A stretch of DNA of 25,000 nucleotides from Eimeria necatrix (Eukaryota > Apicomplexa > Conoidasida > Eucoccidiorida > Eimeriidae). Every line of letters starts with the position of its first letter. The stretch's first letter is position 1. Below the pieces are notes generated by a model that did no database searches, was not told where the DNA came from, and worked only from the letters and a program-made list of their open reading frames with translations. Position numbers and translations under genes: made by a program. Of this stretch, positions 1 to 12,038 are shown one piece after another. The DNA lies in the NCBI RefSeq assembly GCF_000499385.1, contig NW_013652032.1, forward strand, positions 37,501 through 62,500, in the 5' to 3' direction.

Positions 1-159
1 GCGGCGCTCAAGCCGTTGCAGAAGCTGCTTGGGTTGTCGCTTGCTGCTGCCGAGGCTGCTGCTGCTGCCTTTTCCTCAGCTGCAGCAGCAGCTGCAGCAG
101 CAAAACCTGCTAGCCAGTGAAGCAGAGCTGCAATACGCATGCCTGCAGGAGCTACTTCC

Positions 160-198
<39 letters not shown>

Positions 199-611
199 CC
201 CTGCCCTGCCAAGGGCAGCAAGAATGCTGTTGCTGCAGTGGCCATGCTCGAAATGGCCTCTTCCCCACTGTGCCGCTGCTGCTGCTGCAGCTGCAGCAGC
301 AGCGGCTGCAGCTCAATGCTGCCAAGAGCTGCTATAATTTGCCCCAGCAGCTGCTGCTGCAGCAACGCATTGCCTGCAAGAAGCTGCAGCAGCCGCAGCA
401 GCAGCAGCAGAAGTTGGTTCTTTCGTGCTCGTAGCCAGTGACCCAAAGAGACCGCAAACCCTAAACCCTAAACCCTAAACCCTAAACCCTAAACCCTCAG
501 CCACAGCCCTTCCAAACCTCCTCTTACCAAGTCTGTCGAAGACAGCAGCACTTGCTGCAGCACAGAATCGCCTGCTGAGAGGAGTGCCGCATGCACAAGA
601 GACGACAGCGG

Positions 612-645
<34 letters not shown>

Positions 646-757
646 ACCGGGCACAGCGCAGCAGCTGCTGCTTGGGGCCCAGCGCCTCTGGCAGCAGACA
701 CAAGCAGTTCCAGTGCCTCCACAAGAATTAGTTTGGCGGTGTGGCAGTGCTGGAGCA

Positions 758-793
<36 letters not shown>

Positions 794-1492
794 CCTGCAG
801 CAGCCGCTGCTGTTGGTGCTGCAGCTGCAGCAGCACAGCAGCAAACTCAGCAGCAAAGCGGCAGCATGCATCTGGCAAGCCCCACCGCAGCAGCGCCGCG
901 CAGTTCTTGGCGAACTCTGCGGGGCTTATTCCCTCATTTTCTCCTGCTGCTGCTGTGCCGTGCTGCAGTCGCGTGAAGCCAAAGGGCAGCCCTGTGATGC
1001 CGCCGTCGTCTGCAGAAGCAACTTCTTTGCATGCAACGAACTGCTGCAGCAGCAGCAGCAGCAGCTTTGCTGCCTTGCAGACACTGCCCACGCCGCTGCG
1101 CCTGCTGCTGCTGCTGCTGCTGCTGCTGCCTGCCTGCTGCTTCTCCGGAGTGGCTGCTGCAGTTGAGAATTCGCCGTGCAGCAGCTGCTGCTGCTCCCGG
1201 ACAAGGTGCTGCAGCAGCTGCTGCAGCAGGAACCGCAGCAGCAGCAGCAGCTGCTGCAGCACTTGGGCTTCTCGCATGTACTTGCAGCCGTACTCATCTG
1301 CTGCCAGCAGCAGCAGACACCGCAGGGCGGTTAAAGACTGAGGGGAAACAGCAACAAGGTTGCTGCTGCTGTTATCAGCAGCAGCAGCAGCAGCTGCTGC
1401 TGCTGCTGCTGGATTTGCTGCGTAAACGTCCGACAAAGGCGCAAAGCTCAGCTCGACACCCAGAACCCTCAGCAGCGCCTCAAGGCCCCCCT

Positions 1493-1535
<43 letters not shown>

Positions 1536-1588
1536 AAGCAGCAGAGTGTGGGTTGAAGCAAGCTGCGCGTCGCATGTCTCTTCGGCTG

Positions 1589-1626
<38 letters not shown>

Positions 1627-1813
1627 ACCCCACACCTCACCTGTATCGTGCATGCAGCCCTCAAGGGAGGCGACTGCTGCAGCAGCAGCTGCAGCAGCTG
1701 CAGCGCATTGGCCCTCAGGGCCTCTGCTGTGGGGCCCTCAGCCCCCAGTGCTGCTGTTAGCTGCTGCATGCAGCTGCCCCCCTGTGAGCAGGCCTCGGCC
1801 ACAGCTGCTGCTA

Positions 1814-1861
<48 letters not shown>

Positions 1862-2503
1862 AGAGCTCCAGGCTGCTGCTGCACTGCAGCAGCCGACGCA
1901 GCAGCAGCAGACAGTCTAGCTGCAGCTCACTGTTGCCCAGCTGCAGCAGCAGCACTAGGGCTTCGCCGCCCCCCGTGCTGCAGCAGACACGCCGCAGCAG
2001 CAGCAAATGAGCAGCAGCAGCAGCCGCTGCTGCTGCTGCTGCGTTTTTGTCCGTGGGAGACAGGGCTGCAGCTGCTGCAGCGCCTGCAGGAATGCCCGCA
2101 GAAGCAGCAGCAGCAGCAGCTGCTGCCAGCCTCTTGTGTCGAGCTTCCGCAGTGTCTGCTGCAGCATCGTTGCTGTTGCTGCTGCTGCTGCCTGTGCCTT
2201 CCGCTGCTGCTGCTGCTGCTGCTGCAGGTGGCCCCCGCTGCAGCGCAGCAAACACATGCAAATCTTCCGCCGTTTCGAAGGCGCTGGCCCACTCTGCTGC
2301 TGCTGCTGCTGTTGCAGTCGCTGCTGGTGCTGCTGCTGCTGCTGCTGCAAAGGCACCAGCAGGCACCGCAGCGTCCTGCTGCTGCTGCTGCAGCTGCTGC
2401 TGCTGCTGCTCAATAACCATGCTAACAAGAGGCGGCGGCTCGCACAGCAGCAGCAGCACTTCTAGAGCTGTTTGAATTGCTTCTTCTACTGCGGGTGACG
2501 CCG

Positions 2504-2546
<43 letters not shown>

Positions 2547-2841
2547 TGCGGCGGGAGACCGCAGCAGCAGCATGTTGCAGAGCAGCTCAATGCTGTGCTG
2601 GTGAGACCCCACAGGAGTCAAGGGCCCCGTCTTTGCTGCTGAGGGGGTCCATTGCTGCTGCTGCTGCTGCTGCTCCGTGGCTGCCTGCTGCAGATGCTGC
2701 CGCTGCAGCTGCTTGCACAGCAGCAGCAGCTGCTGCGCGATTTGCTGCAGCTTAGCAGCAGCAGCATCGTCGACCTCAATGATCTGCGCGTGCTGCAGCT
2801 GCGACAGCCCAAGCTGCCGCCTCCCCCCAGCCCCTGCCCCC

Positions 2842-2888
<47 letters not shown>

Positions 2889-3016
2889 CTCCGGCAGCAA
2901 AGGCGCAAAGCCAGACTGCAGCCGCCCCAGCAGCGTGTCTGCCTGCAGCTGCGCCTCGAGGGCCCCCAGCCTGCCCTTGACGTTGCTGTTGAGTTTTTGA
3001 AACAGCCGCAGCGCCA
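1..3016 (-). CDS. Uso1/p115-like vesicle tethering factor, armadillo-like head (partial, runs off left edge)
   Basis: Uso1/p115 proteins tether transport vesicles at the ER-Golgi interface through an alpha-helical armadillo-like head followed by a coiled coil. The call rests on ordered short matches to the p115 head: HSIELLCNMLLLRS (about 2610-2565), EEAIQTALEVLLLLCE (about 2490-2440), the join CTIQ/GGLEALLRVLG across an intron, ALRCLLLLAADEYGCKYM (about 1335-1255), AKLLLLLLQQFVACKE (about 1070-1015), EFAKNCAALLRWGLPDACC (about 930-850) and AKLILVEALELLVSAARG (about 735-685). Between them lie long Ala, Ser, Gln and Leu runs that look inserted into loops. I start at the ATG at 3016 (context GCAATGGCG, then ALRLFQKLNS); the frame stays open to 3122 through a poly-Ala run. 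The frame continues past the intron at about 384-527 and is open to base 1, with REVAPAGMRIAALLHWLAGF near 155-100. The p115 C-terminal coiled coil would lie outside. Coding nature is near certain; the family is moderately sure. Another ARM/HEAT protein is the alternative. Confidence 0.62.
384..527 (-). other. Predicted intron carrying telomere-like repeats, Uso1/p115-like gene
   Basis: The coding strand reads GACTTG then a strong donor GTAAGA at 527. The ORF would otherwise stop inside the heptamer repeat at 489. Two acceptors are possible, both phase 0: CTGCTGCAG ending at 384 (exon from 383, LLAGNALLQQQLLGQIIAAL) or CACGAAAG ending at 420 (exon from 419). They differ by 12 codons. The downstream frame is open to base 1. 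Confidence 0.6.
456..497 (+). repeat. Telomere-like (AAACCCT)6 array inside an intron
   Basis: Six perfect AAACCCT heptamers, 42 nt. They lie wholly within the predicted intron of the Uso1/p115-like gene, with the AGGGTTT strand as the sense strand of that gene. Confidence 0.97.
1491..1640 (-). other. Predicted in-frame intron in the Uso1/p115-like gene
   Basis: The coding strand reads ACAATACAG-like exon sequence ending CAG, then GTGAGG at 1640, a CTG tract, and CTGCAG followed by exon GGGGGCCTTGAG from 1490. It is 150 nt, a multiple of three with no stop, so an ORF caller reads straight through it as Ser and Leu runs. Removing it joins CTIQ to GGLEALLRVLG, which restores the spacing seen in the p115 head. 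Sites are seen directly; splicing is inferred. Confidence 0.6.
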
Positions 3017-3065
<49 letters not shown>

Positions 3066-3163
3066 GGCTGCTGCTGCGGCGGCGGAGGCTTCACAGACAC
3101 CCCATACTAGCGGGAAGGCCAAACCACAGACCCTACAGCGCCGCGAGTCGGCAGCGCCGACAC

Positions 3164-3230
3164 AAACCCTAAGCCCTAAACCCTAAACCCTAAACCCTAA
3201 ACCCTAAACCCTAAACCCTAAACCCTAAAC
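3164..3230 (+). repeat. Telomere-like (AAACCCT)n array upstream of the Uso1/p115-like gene
   Basis: Nine to ten AAACCCT heptamers, one variant (AAGCCCT). It begins about 150 nt upstream of the minus-strand start codon at 3016, so sense-strand transcription would read AGGGTTT. Confidence 0.97.
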
Positions 3231-3315
3231 ACTCAATACTGGAAGTTAGCTACGACTCCAGGGTAGCCAGAGCGCGCAGATGCTGAAAGCGTCGCTTACA
3301 GAAGAGCCGGGCTAG

Positions 3316-3579
3316 TGTTTAGGGTTTAGGGTTTAGGGTTTAGGGTTTGCCGCTATGGGGGCTGCAGTCGACCGCCAGCGCTGCATGCAGCTGCCTCTGC
3401 AATAAATTGTCTTCTGACTTTTTTCAAGCTCAATAATTAGGGTTTAGGGTTTAGGGTTTAGGGTTTGGGGTTTGAGGTCGAGCGTGTAGGGCTTAGGGTT
3501 TGGAGGCACCCCAGGGTTCCTTCGAGCGCCCCCCAGAATGGTCAGGCTAGGGTTTAGGGTTTAGGGTTTAGGGTTTAGA
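3316..3579 (+). repeat. Three telomere-like (TTTAGGG)n arrays in opposite orientation
   Basis: Arrays at 3316-3348, 3437-3473 (with a degenerate tail to about 3501) and 3547-3579, each four or five heptamers. They are separated by about 90 nt and 45-75 nt of non-repeat sequence with no gene I can support. Their orientation is opposite to the array at 3164-3230. Confidence 0.95.
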
Positions 3580-3595
3580 GCTGCGTGTATCTGGT

Positions 3596-3706
3596 GTGGC
3601 TTCTGTTGCTGTTGCTGCTGCCATTGCTGCTGCTGCAATTTTTGCTGCCGGTGCTGCCATTTTTTGCGGGAGCGCTAGCAGCTATTCCTGCTGTGTTGCC
3701 AGCAGC

Positions 3707-3743
<37 letters not shown>

Positions 3744-4138
3744 CACTGCAGCAAATGAGAGCTACTCTTTTATTTAGTCTTATTTATAAAGTTAAGCAGA
3801 AACAGAAGGCTGTGCTGCTGTCAAAAAGCTCAGCAGCAGCGCCGAACCCGCAGGAACGGCAGCACAGCAGCAGCACAGCAGCAGCACAGCTCCAGCAGCA
3901 GCAGCAGCGACACACCAGCAGCAGCAGCAGCAGCGACACACCAGCCGCAGCAACAGTAGCTGCAGAAAGGTACACAACAAGCGTGGCCGTAACAGCAGCA
4001 GCAGCCAGCAAAGCATCAGCAGCACCAGGCAACGCAGCAGCAGCAGCAGCGGCAGCAGCAGCAGCAGCAGCAGCAGCACACAGAGATGATGCAGTGGACG
4101 CAATTGGGCATCTGAAGCTCAGCAGCACAGCAGCTTGT
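3596..4138. repeat. CAG/CTG-rich stretch, no supported gene
   Basis: CTG triplets near 3600-3640, then interrupted CAG triplets from about 3710 to 4080. An A/T-rich stretch at 3765-3800 looks non-coding. A plus-strand frame is open here, but its residues follow the triplet repeat and show no recognisable domain, so no CDS is called. Confidence 0.7.
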
Positions 4139-4470
4139 TAGGTAGCGAGCTAGCTACCCAGCTAGCTGGCTAGCCAGCTAGCTAGCCAGCTGGCTAGCTG
4201 TCCAGCTAGCTAGCTGCCTAGCTAGCTGGACAGCTAGCTAGCCAGCTAGCTACCAAAAGAACAACACACCACAGACTAAACAGCAAGGACGAATGGGCCA
4301 GCTAGCTACTTGGGCATTCAGTTAGCTAGCTAGCTAGCTAGCTAGCTAGTCAGCTAACTAGCTAGCTAGCTAGCTAGCTAGCTAGCTAGTCAGCAAATTA
4401 GCTACCTAGCTAGCTAGTCAGCTAGCTAGCTAGCTAGCCAGCTAGCTAGCTAGCTAGCTAGATAGCTAGC
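4139..4470. repeat. GCTA (AGCT/CTAG) tetranucleotide array
   Basis: Tandem GCTA units with occasional CAGCTA and GTCA interruptions, in two blocks: about 4139-4253 and 4299-4470. A spacer of about 45 nt separates them, unlike either block. The unit is self-complementary, so either strand can fold. It is the only tetranucleotide array of this type here and is distinct from the CAG and heptamer repeats. Confidence 0.95.
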
Positions 4471-4600
4471 TTGAAGGCGAATGCAGAGAGCAAAAAACGC
4501 AAACAAAAGAAAAGAGCAGCAGCAACTTGGAAGCAGCAGCACGTCTTTGCTGCTGGTCGCTGTCCAGCCGTTAGGGAGCTCCTACTGCACTGCTGCTGCG

Positions 4601-4634
<34 letters not shown>

Positions 4635-4984
4635 GCTGCAGCTGCTGCTGTGGCGCTGCACAAGAAGCCGCTGACAGCAGCACACCGCACCAGCAGCAGC
4701 CGAAGCAACAGCAGCAGCAACAGCAGCAGCAGCAAAAGTTGCTGCAGCCTGAATGCACAAAAAATTGGCCGCAGCGTTTTATTCCGGCGCCACAAAAAAG
4801 TCTTGTTGGTGCAGCAGCAGCAGCTGCTGCAGCAGCTGCTGCAGCAGCTGCTGCTGCTGCCGTTGCTCCGGCTGCTGCGCTTGCTGCTGCTGGCGTCGCA
4901 GCAGCAGCAGCAGCAGCAGCTGCTGCAGCAAAAATAGCAATAAGCGTAATCAGTTATATTAAGACACCTCCGCTTCTTGGAAGG
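4471..4984. repeat. Mixed CAG and CTG tracts, no supported gene
   Basis: A short A-rich segment (4485-4525) is followed by CTG triplets (about 4590-4640), CAG triplets (about 4695-4735) and alternating CAG/CTG (about 4810-4930). All frames contain only triplet-derived residues. I see no splice-bounded exon or conserved peptide. Confidence 0.65.
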
Positions 4985-6707
4985 CGAAGGTAACGCTCTG
5001 CTGCGCTGCTGCTGCGCCTCTCGCTGCTGCTGCTGCTGCTGCTGCTGCACGAGTTCCTGTCTTCTAATGTTGCTGCTGCAAGGCTTTGCTGCTATTGATA
5101 ACTCTGCTGCTCCTGCTGCTGCCGCTGCAACCATTGCTGCTGCTCCTGCTGCGCTTCTTGCTGCTGCTGCTGCGACTGCTGCTGTTGCTGCACTCGCCAT
5201 TACAAATACATCTGCAGCATGCTATCAACGCAGCAAAGAGCCTACTGCTGCAGCAGACGCTGTTGCTGCAGCTGGTGCTGCTGCAGCTGCAGCAGCAGCT
5301 GCTGCTGCTGCTGCACGCTGGCGCTCCTCTTCCCGTAGCTGCCGCTGCTGCAATTGCTACCGCAGCGCTGGGGATGCTCTTCTGCTGCAGCAGCTGCAAA
5401 TGCTGCTGCCAAGCCTGCGCTGCTGTTGCTGCAGCTGCCTCTGCTGCAGCAGCAGCTGCTGCTGCTGCTGCTGCAGCTGCTCATCCCTGCCTTACTAGCC
5501 TACTAATGAATAAATACTTTGTGCTGCTGCTGTTTCTTCCCAGCTGCTTTCGAAACTATTGCTGCTACAGCGCCGCTGCTGCGGTGCGGCCGTTGTCGTT
5601 GCCGCAGTGCTGCTGCTGCGCTGCAGCACTGCTGCATTGCTGCTGCTGCTGCTGCTATGCTGCTGCTATGCTGCTGCGCTGCTGCTGCTCCGCTGCTACG
5701 TGAACTACATTTTTGCTACTTTACTGCTGCACCTGCTTCGAAGCTGCTCCCTTGCTGCTGCGCATTCTTGCTGCAGCAGCATCGCTTCTGCTATACATTT
5801 GCTGCTGCTGTTGCTACTGTTGCTGCTGTTGCTACTGTTGCTGCTGCAGCGCTGCCTGCTGCTGCTGCTGTTTCTGCACTCAACGGGCTTACTATGCAAA
5901 CTACTGCTGCTAATACTTTGGCTGCTGCTGCTGCGCTTCCAGCAGCACTTGCTGCTGCTGCGCCTGCCAAAGCACCTAGTGCTGCTGCTGCCTGCATTTG
6001 CTTCTACCTCCACTGCAGCAGCTGCTGCTGCAGCGGCTGCAGCAGCAGCTGCTGCTGCTAACTACGTTGCGCCCTCCAGGCCTTGCTACGTTCGTTCTAT
6101 CTGCTACTTACGCTGCTGCCGCTGCTTCTTCTGCCGCTTCTGCTGCTTCTGCTGCTCCTGCTTCTGCTGCAGCTGCTGCTGCTGCGTTTGTTGCTGCTTC
6201 CTCTGCTGACTGTGCTTCTTCTGCGGCTTTTGCTTCTTCTTCTGCTGTGTCTTCTGTCGCTTTTGCTGCTTCCGCTGCGGCTGCTTCTGCTCCTGCTTCC
6301 GTTTCTGCTGCTGCTGCTTCTGCTGCTGCTTCCATTCCTGCTGCTGCTGCTGCTGCTGCTGCTGCCGGTGATTCGGCTCCTGCTGCTATTTCTGCTTCTG
6401 CTGCTGCTTCTGCTCCTATTGCTGCTTCTGCCTCTGCGGCTGCTGCTGCTTCGACTGATTCCTGCTTCTGCTACATGTGCTGCTGCTGCTGTGCTCTGCT
6501 GCTGCTACGAGCCCTGCTGCTGTTGCTGCAGACTGCTCTGCCACTGCAGCAATGCATGCTGCTGTCCGTGATGCTGTGTCTTCTGCTGCTGCTGCTGCTG
6601 CTGTTAAAATACGGCACCGGTGGTGCTGCTGCTGTTGCTGCAGCAAATCCTAGGTGCAGGCCCGCATCTCCTGTTGCTGCTAAAACTTCGTTCGTTTCTG
6701 CTATATG

Positions 6708-6745
<38 letters not shown>

Positions 6746-7470
6746 CTACATTCGTTGCTGCTGCTTTTGCTGTAGCCGCTGCTACTGCTGCTAGAGAGCT
6801 GCTGCTTCATTCCTCTTAAGCTGCTGCTGCTACATGTGCTGCTCCTGCTGCTGCTGCTGCTGCTGCAACCGCTGCTGCTGCTATGTCCGCTGCCCTTGGT
6901 GCTTCTACTTCTCCCGAGGTCATCAAATGTGCTGCTGCTGCTGCTGCAGCCCCCTCTGCTTCTACGTTTGCTGCTTCAGCTGCTGCTATACCGCTGCTGC
7001 TGCTGCTGCTGCTGCTGTGACCACTGCACTTGTAACTGCTAGATATGCTGCTGCTGCTACAGCAATTGCTGCTGCTGCGCCCTCAGGTATCCCTGCTTCC
7101 GTATCTTTGCTCCTAGTTTGCTGCTGCTTTGCGCGCTGCTGCTGCTCCTAAACGCATTGCTGCTGCTGATGCTGCTGCTGCTGCTGCCGCCGCTTCAGCC
7201 CCTGCTGCTGTGGCGTCACTTTCACCTGCTGCTGCTAGCTGCTGCTTACGCTACACGGGTTGCTGCTGCTGCTGCTGCTGCTGTTGCTGCTGCGGCTATT
7301 CTTGTGGTCTTCGCCGTAGCTAACAGGTGTCTTCTGCTCCTACTAGCTGTGCTGTTGCTGCTGTTGCTGCTGCCGCTGCTGCTGTTGCAGTAGTCTCATG
7401 CTTGTTGCTGCTAAATGATGCTGTTGCTGCAGCTCTTCCTGTCTTCTGATTCGCTGCTTTGCTCCTGCTA
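4985..7470. repeat. Long degenerate CTG/GCT domain
   Basis: About 2.5 kb of plus-strand GCT/CTG triplets, broken by TTC, ATT, ACT, GCG and CCT triplets every few units, with few pure runs longer than eight or nine triplets. It looks like a decayed microsatellite rather than a coding exon. Long frames exist on both strands only because CTG/CAG triplets contain no stop codon. No domain or splice-bounded exon was recognised. Confidence 0.8.
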
Positions 7471-7628
7471 TTCCTGCTGCTGCTGCTGCTACATCTTGCT
7501 GCAGCCGCTGCTGCTGCTTCTGCTGCTGCTGCGCCTCTGCTGCTGCTGTGCCTTCTGTTTCCGTTGCTGCGGTGTTTATGTTGTTGGGGCTGCTGCACCG
7601 TGCTGCTGCAGCGGCCGCTGCTCGAACG

Positions 7629-7660
<32 letters not shown>

Positions 7661-7798
7661 GCCTGCCCTCGACGAAGCAAGCAGCAGCTGCAGCAATCTG
7701 CTGCAGCAGCAAACAGACGCAAAAACTAGTGCTGTCCTTCCCTCTTCACCTGCTGCATCGGGTCCGCTGGCAAAAAACAAACATAAACCCAGCAGCTG

Positions 7799-7851
7799 CG
7801 GTGTACGTACACTGCAGCAGCAGCTGCTGCTGCTGCAGATACACTGCAGCA
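7799..7851. promoter_or_regulatory. GTGTAYNKRCAS motif sites (two)
   Basis: GTGTACGTACAC, palindromic, plus strand at about 7800-7811; and GTGTATCTGCAG on the minus strand, about 7846-7835. A CAG/CTG tract lies between them. The function of the motif is unknown; the type label is provisional. Confidence 0.6.
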
Positions 7852-8008
7852 GCTGCTGCAAACCCGTCAATGACACTGCATGCATTTGCTTTGGCAAACA
7901 GAAATTTAAAACTGCTGCCTCCTTAATAATTAGTTAATTAATTCTTCTATTAATTAATCCCTCTGAGCAGACCAGAAACCTCAACGAGGAGCAGAAGCAG
8001 AGGCACGC

Positions 8009-8051
<43 letters not shown>

Positions 8052-8269
8052 TTGCTGTTGCTGCTGCTGCTGGTCCCCAGCAGATCCCAACGAAGCGCAG
8101 CACCAGACCCTGCAGCAAAAACAGCAGCTGCAGCAGCCGCAGCACCTGCAGCAGCGGAAAAACCTGCAGCTGCTGCAGCAGCGGTAGCAGCTGCAGCAGC
8201 TGAAAAACCTGCAGCAGCTGCAGCAGCAGCAGCAGCTGAAGCAGCTGAAAAAACTTGTTACGTGCCGCG

Positions 8270-8290
8270 TCGAGTGTATGTACACCTCGC
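8270..8290. promoter_or_regulatory. GTGTAYNKRCAS motif, palindromic form
   Basis: Minus strand CGAGGTGTACATACACTCGA. Function unknown; see the finding on the dispersed motif. Confidence 0.6.
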
Positions 8291-8661
8291 ATTAAACTCC
8301 ACAGTGCGAACCACAAAATCAAGTCCTTCTCTTGCTGCTGCTGCTGTTGCTGCTGCTGCTAAATTCTGCCGCTGCAGCACCTGCTGCAGCTACTGCTGCT
8401 GCAGACCAAAAAAGAAAAGAAACGGATGCAACACGAGCACCTGCTACTCCTTGTTGCTGTTGCTGCTGCAGCGCATGCAGCCCGCGACTTTGCCGGCGGG
8501 GCTGCTGCTGCTCCTTTTGCCGCTGCTCTGCTGCTGCTGCTGCTGCAGCAGCAACTGCTGCTGCTGCAGCAGCAGCAACTGCTGCTGCTGCTCTTCCAGC
8601 TGCAAAGCGGCACCTGAGCATGACCTGCAGCAGCTTCAGCACTCTCAGAGCAAAAGTTCTC

Positions 8662-8679
8662 GGGGTGTACGTACACCCC
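8662..8679. promoter_or_regulatory. GTGTAYNKRCAS motif, perfect 18-bp palindrome
   Basis: GGGGTGTACGTACACCCC is its own reverse complement over all 18 bases. Function unknown. Confidence 0.65.
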
Positions 8680-8728
8680 ACAGGCACTGTATTAACTGCA
8701 GCCTTTTCGCTGCTTTGGCTCCTTTGTC

Positions 8729-8760
<32 letters not shown>

Positions 8761-8914
8761 AGCAGATGCTGCTGTTACAAGAAAACCCGGCCACTTCGCC
8801 AAGTTGAGGGCCAAACGCAGGAGCGCATTCGGCGCAGCAGCAGCTCAGCTGCTGTTGCTGCCATCGGCCTGCCCCTGCGGAGAGCGCAGCTGCAGCAGCA
8901 GCAGCAGCAGCAGG

Positions 8915-10725
<1,811 letters not shown>

Positions 10726-10747
10726 TGCCGCGGCCTTGTAGGGGGCG

Positions 10748-10809
10748 AAACCCTAAACCCTAAACCCTAAACCCTAAACCCTTACCCCTAACCCTAAACC
10801 CTAAACCCT
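10748..10809 (+). repeat. Telomere-like (AAACCCT)n array upstream of the unrecognised gene
   Basis: Eight to nine heptamers with two variants in the middle (CTTACCC, CTAACCC). It starts 22 nt upstream of the minus-strand ATG at 10725, so the sense strand reads AGGGTTT. Confidence 0.95.
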
Positions 10810-10874
10810 TGAAGCGAGGGCAGGAAAAGACGAACCCGCTAGGAAGGTAAAAGTAGGGACAGCAACAAAATGCC

Positions 10875-10911
<37 letters not shown>

Positions 10912-11027
10912 CTTCGTTTTGCTGCTTCACTGCAGGCGCCAGGATGTCTAGGGCAGGCAGCAGCAGCAGCCAAACCCTGAAATGAAAACGGAAGAAAATC
11001 GGCAGCAAAATCAAGAAAAAAACAGAT

Positions 11028-11083
<56 letters not shown>

Positions 11084-11296
11084 CCAGTGGACAAGCACCC
11101 CCGGGGAGCGGCCTCCCCCCTGTCCGCCGCAGCAGCAGCACTTCAGATGCAGCAAAAAGATGCTAATTTGCTGCTTAAAAATAATAAATATATTTAATTT
11201 ATATTTAATTTATTATTAAGAAAGAAAAAAGAAGCAAAACGGCAGCAGCAGCGCCCGCCAGCTCCCCGGGGCGCCCAGCAGCGCCTCCCCCTCACC
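10810..11296. repeat. CTG and CAG tracts with A/T-rich spacer, no supported gene
   Basis: CTG triplets at about 10875-10912, a CAG array at about 11026-11081, and an A/T-rich patch at 11170-11235. No conserved peptide or exon is supported. Confidence 0.65.
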
Positions 11297-11472
11297 GAGG
11301 GTTTAGGGTTTAGGGTTTAGGGTTTAGGGTTTAGACCTCCCTCGGCTCCCAACACACTGCAGAGTCCCTGCTAAGAGCCGCACACCCGTGTAATCGCGGG
11401 GGGAGGGAGACAGGGCAGCAGAAAGGTTTAGGGTTTAGGGTTTAGGGTTTAGGGTTTAGGGTTTAGGGTTTG
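11297..11472 (+). repeat. Two telomere-like (TTTAGGG)n arrays
   Basis: 11297-11334 (five heptamers) and 11425-11472 (six to seven heptamers), with about 90 nt of unique sequence between. Orientation is opposite to the array at 10748-10809. Confidence 0.95.
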
Positions 11473-11562
11473 GCGCCGCTGCCCGCAGCAAAACAGTTAG
11501 AGACACAAGCAGCAAAATAAACCACAGTGGGCAGCCAAAGGTCCAGAGACTCAGGAGGCAGA

Positions 11563-11765
11563 TCAGCAGCAGCAGCAGCAGCAGCAACAGCTGCAACAGC
11601 AGCAGCAACAGTTACAGCAGCAGCAGCAACAGTGACAGCAGCTGCAGCAAGACTAACACTAGCGGCAGCAGCAGCAGCCGAAACAGCAGCAGCAGCAGCA
11701 ACTGTTCCAGCAGCAGCGACAGTAGCAGCAGCAACAGCAGCAACAGCAACAGCAGTAGCAGCAAA
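11563..11765. repeat. Imperfect CAG array
   Basis: CAG triplets with frequent CAA, CTG, ACA and GTA interruptions. Frames on both strands are open but purely triplet-derived. Confidence 0.85.
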
Positions 11766-11799
11766 GACGGGAAGAAGTAAAAGGGGAAAGCAGTTTAAC

Positions 11800-11833
11800 A
11801 AACCCTAAACCCTAAACCCTAAACCCTAAACCC
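11800..11833 (+). repeat. Telomere-like (AAACCCT)n array
   Basis: Nearly five heptamers, with an isolated pair at 11889-11902. It faces the TTTAGGG arrays at 11297-11472 across an imperfect CAG block. Confidence 0.95.
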
Positions 11834-11905
11834 CAGGGCTTTCTAATGAAATGTAAACGCTACTGCATGCGCATCCCCGCAGATGCGCAAACCCTAAACC
11901 CTGAG

Positions 11906-12020
11906 TGCTGCAGCAGCAGTAGCAGCAGCAACTGCAGCAGCAGCAACTGCAGCAGCAGCAGATGCAGCAGCAGATGCAGCAACAGCTGCAGCAGCAGCAG
12001 CTACAGTAGCAGCTGCAGCA
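11906..12020. repeat. Imperfect CAG array
   Basis: CAG triplets with CTG, ACA and GTA substitutions, flanked by telomere-like heptamers on both sides. Confidence 0.85.
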
Positions 12021-12038
12021 GCGGACAAACCTCGCACC

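Larger units (their letters stand above)
7471..8947. repeat. CTG/CAG-rich intergenic or 3' region, no confidently placed exon
   Basis: Interrupted CTG and CAG tracts (for example 7628-7660, 8009-8072, 8500-8600, 8722-8760 and 8925-8948), with an A/T-rich TTAATTAA-type patch at 7922-7957. Minus-strand fragments such as RTFALRVLKLLQVMLRCRF (about 8670-8610) and DFVVRTVEFNA (about 8325-8290) look less repetitive. They could be 3' exons of the gene at 8948-10725, but no phase-consistent chain could be fixed. Four GTGTAYNKRCAS motif sites lie here. Confidence 0.5.

Noticed and set aside
29..441. Three plus-strand open frames over the first 440 bases
   Set aside because: They are shadows of the minus-strand exon, which gives the peptide-like NALLQQQLLGQIIAAL and REVAPAGMRIAALLHWLAGF. 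The plus frames are only Leu, Cys or Ala runs.
456..497. A true chromosome end or telomere
   Set aside because: Telomere-like arrays are short, interstitial and in both orientations with genes on both sides; nothing indicates a terminus.
3596..4141. Plus-strand frame of about 180 codons
   Set aside because: It crosses an A/T-rich non-coding-looking stretch and otherwise translates triplet repeats; no conserved peptide or splice-bounded exon.
5998..6819. Plus-strand frame of 273 codons, Ala/Ser-rich, resembling an antigen or mucin
   Set aside because: The composition is fully explained by degenerate GCT/TCT triplets; neighbouring frames are equally open, and there is no signal peptide or domain.
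7343..7897. Minus-strand frame of 184 codons with some non-repeat peptide
   Set aside because: No recognisable family, no splice context that links it to the gene at 8948-10725, and most residues follow the triplet repeat; left uncalled.
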